Shown: positions 62,900 through 64,000 of the stretch, piece after piece | Numbering within the stretch: position 1 is the stretch's first letter | Layout of the letters: every line of letters begins with the position of its first letter | Source: a candidate division WOR-3 bacterium | GTDB lineage: Bacteria > SDB-A | DNA length: 64,000 nucleotides | Direction of reading: 5' to 3' | Assembly: GCA_016926475.1 (NCBI GenBank) | Contig: JAFGON010000040.1 | Span: forward strand, 19,799-83,798 | Notes under the pieces: model-generated | Told to the model about the DNA's origin: nothing | The model's database searches: none | What the model saw: the letters and a program-made list of their open reading frames with translations, nothing else | Program-made: the position numbers and the translations under genes

Positions 62900-64000
62900 A
62901 AGCTATAAAAGTGACTGATTTGAAAAAAAAATACAGAATAGTAAGCTCCACGGAATCTAGATACGGAACACTTAGAGATTCAGTTGCGGAAAACTTCAAA
63001 AAAGCAGAAGAAATTTTAAAGAGAGGCAGATCAATTTTTAAAGATAAAAAAAGTGATTTTTGGGCTTTAAAAGGGATATCTTTCAACGTCAGTGTAGGGG
63101 AGAGGCTGGGCTTGATAGGAGCAAACGGCGCAGGGAAGACTACTGTACTGAAAATTTTAAGCCGTATAACCAACCCGACTGCCGGTGAGGCTGTTTTAAG
63201 AGGAAGGGTGGCTTCTCTTCTTGAGGTGGGGACTGGTTTTCATCCTGAACTGTCTGGCAGAGAAAACATTTTTATGAACGGTTCAATACTCGGCATGAAA
63301 AAAGAAGAGATTAAAAGAAGATTTGATCAAATAGTCGAATTTTCCGGAATAAGTGAATTTATTGACACCCCTGTCAAGAGGTATTCTTCGGGAATGTATG
63401 TAAGACTTGCGTTTTCCGTCGCCGCACATCTTGAATCTGAAATCCTTCTGATAGATGAAGTGCTAGCGGTAGGAGATGTCAAATTCCAGGAAAAATGTTT
63501 AAAAAAAATGAAAGACATAACAGGGGAAAGCGACAGGACAATCGTTTTTGTCACACATAATATGGCTGCTCTAAACAGATTTTGCGAAAGGGCGATGATT
63601 TTAAACAATGGCAGTTTGATTTTTGATGGACCGGTTGGTAAAGCTATTGAAAAGTATCTTTCTTTCGGGGATGAAGTCAGAGAGAAAATCGAATGGTCTG
63701 AAAGAGAAAGGCCTGGAAACGGGCAAATCAAGATAATAAGCATTGAAGTTCTGAATAGCGACTTTTTGCCCTCAAAGTCTGTTCCAATATCTCAAAATTT
63801 TCACGTTAGAATAGTCTACGAAGTGGCTATAAAAAAAGTAAAACCGCAATTTTCTTTGGTTTTAAGCGATAAAGGAGGGAATTGCCTTTTTGGTTCCATA
63901 AACAACACTGACACAGAATACTATGGTGTTCAATTAGACGAGGGCAGGTATAGCGCGACATGTCAAATTTACGGAAACCTTCTAAACGCAGGCGCTTATT
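62896..64000 (+). CDS. Polysaccharide ABC exporter ATPase (Wzt-like), cut by window end
   Basis: Partial, 368 codons to the window edge with no stop. Walker A GANGAGKTTV, signature YSSGMYVRLAFSVAAH, Walker B ILLIDEVLAVGD, H-loop VTHN. After about residue 270 a beta-rich C-terminal domain begins (IKIISIEVLNSDF), as in Wzt proteins that recognise a terminal sugar group on the O-chain. ATG at 62896. Confidence 0.92.
   Translation, partial: MKAIKVTDLKKKYRIVSSTESRYGTLRDSVAENFKKAEEILKRGRSIFKDKKSDFWALKGISFNVSVGERLGLIGANGAGKTTVLKILSRITNPTAGEAVLRGRVASLLEVGTGFHPELSGRENIFMNGSILGMKKEEIKRRFDQIVEFSGISEFIDTPVKRYSSGMYVRLAFSVAAHLESEILLIDEVLAVGDVKFQEKCLKKMKDITGESDRTIVFVTHNMAALNRFCERAMILNNGSLIFDGPVGKAIEKYLSFGDEVREKIEWSERERPGNGQIKIISIEVLNSDFLPSKSVPISQNFHVRIVYEVAIKKVKPQFSLVLSDKGGNCLFGSINNTDTEYYGVQLDEGRYSATCQIYGNLLNAGAY

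Noticed and set aside
1-64000. CRISPR arrays, insertion sequences, prophage or integrase genes
   Set aside because: No regularly spaced repeats, transposase motifs or phage structural genes were seen on either strand.

Overview
The window is a stretch of bacterial chromosome, AT-rich (roughly 40% G+C by eye), with short intergenic gaps, many 1-17 nt gene overlaps and frequent TTG/GTG starts. A TonB-dependent receptor, Rnf complex, FtsEX, a Wzm/Wzt-type exporter and secreted proteins with C-terminal FlgD/sorting-type domains indicate a Gram-negative bacterium with an outer membrane. The valyl-tRNA synthetase looks archaeal-type. Together these suggest an uncultivated FCB-like or WOR-3-like lineage; this placement is an inference. 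UGA is used as an ordinary stop throughout, so the code is standard. No CRISPR array, insertion sequence or prophage was seen.

Layout. 0-6.1 kb: an AddA/AddB-like helicase-nuclease pair. 6.1-11.1 kb: a probable ribosomally made, modified peptide (RiPP) locus. It holds two radical SAM/SPASM enzymes (one with an N-terminal PqqD domain), an S26-type peptidase fused to PqqD, an HPr-kinase-like protein and two paralogous precursors whose cores carry five Cys-x2-Gly-x2-Ala repeats plus a terminal Cys-x2-Gly. 11.4-20.7 kb: DUF402, endonuclease V, a class III cyclase/ATPase/TPR regulator, a metallophosphoesterase, a TonB receptor and AlkD. 20.8-27.7 kb: a secreted protein interrupted by one in-frame UGA followed by a SECIS-like hairpin (candidate selenoprotein), a frameshifted MATE transporter, an alkyltransferase-like protein, an Na+ symporter, RmuC and a DUF1232 protein.

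27.8-28.6 kb: tmRNA and tRNA-Ser(GGA). 28.7-44.2 kb: mixed small genes (CDF transporter, GNAT, phosphodiesterase-like, adenine deaminase, MnmA, several small membrane or Cys-rich proteins), with a truncated gene remnant and one possibly decayed stretch. 44.3-51.2 kb: ValRS, an HD-GYP response regulator with a hybrid histidine kinase, and tRNA-Val. 51.3-58.9 kb: a tightly coupled minus-strand operon, split transketolase - ftsE - ftsX - rnfC-D-G-E-A, ending in a terminator and lacking rnfB. 59.1-64.0 kb: a phosphohexomutase, then the start of a surface polysaccharide locus (sugar aminotransferase, Wzm-like permease, Wzt-like ATPase cut by the window end).

The two points most worth follow-up are the RiPP locus with its CxxGxxA-repeat precursors and the candidate selenoprotein.
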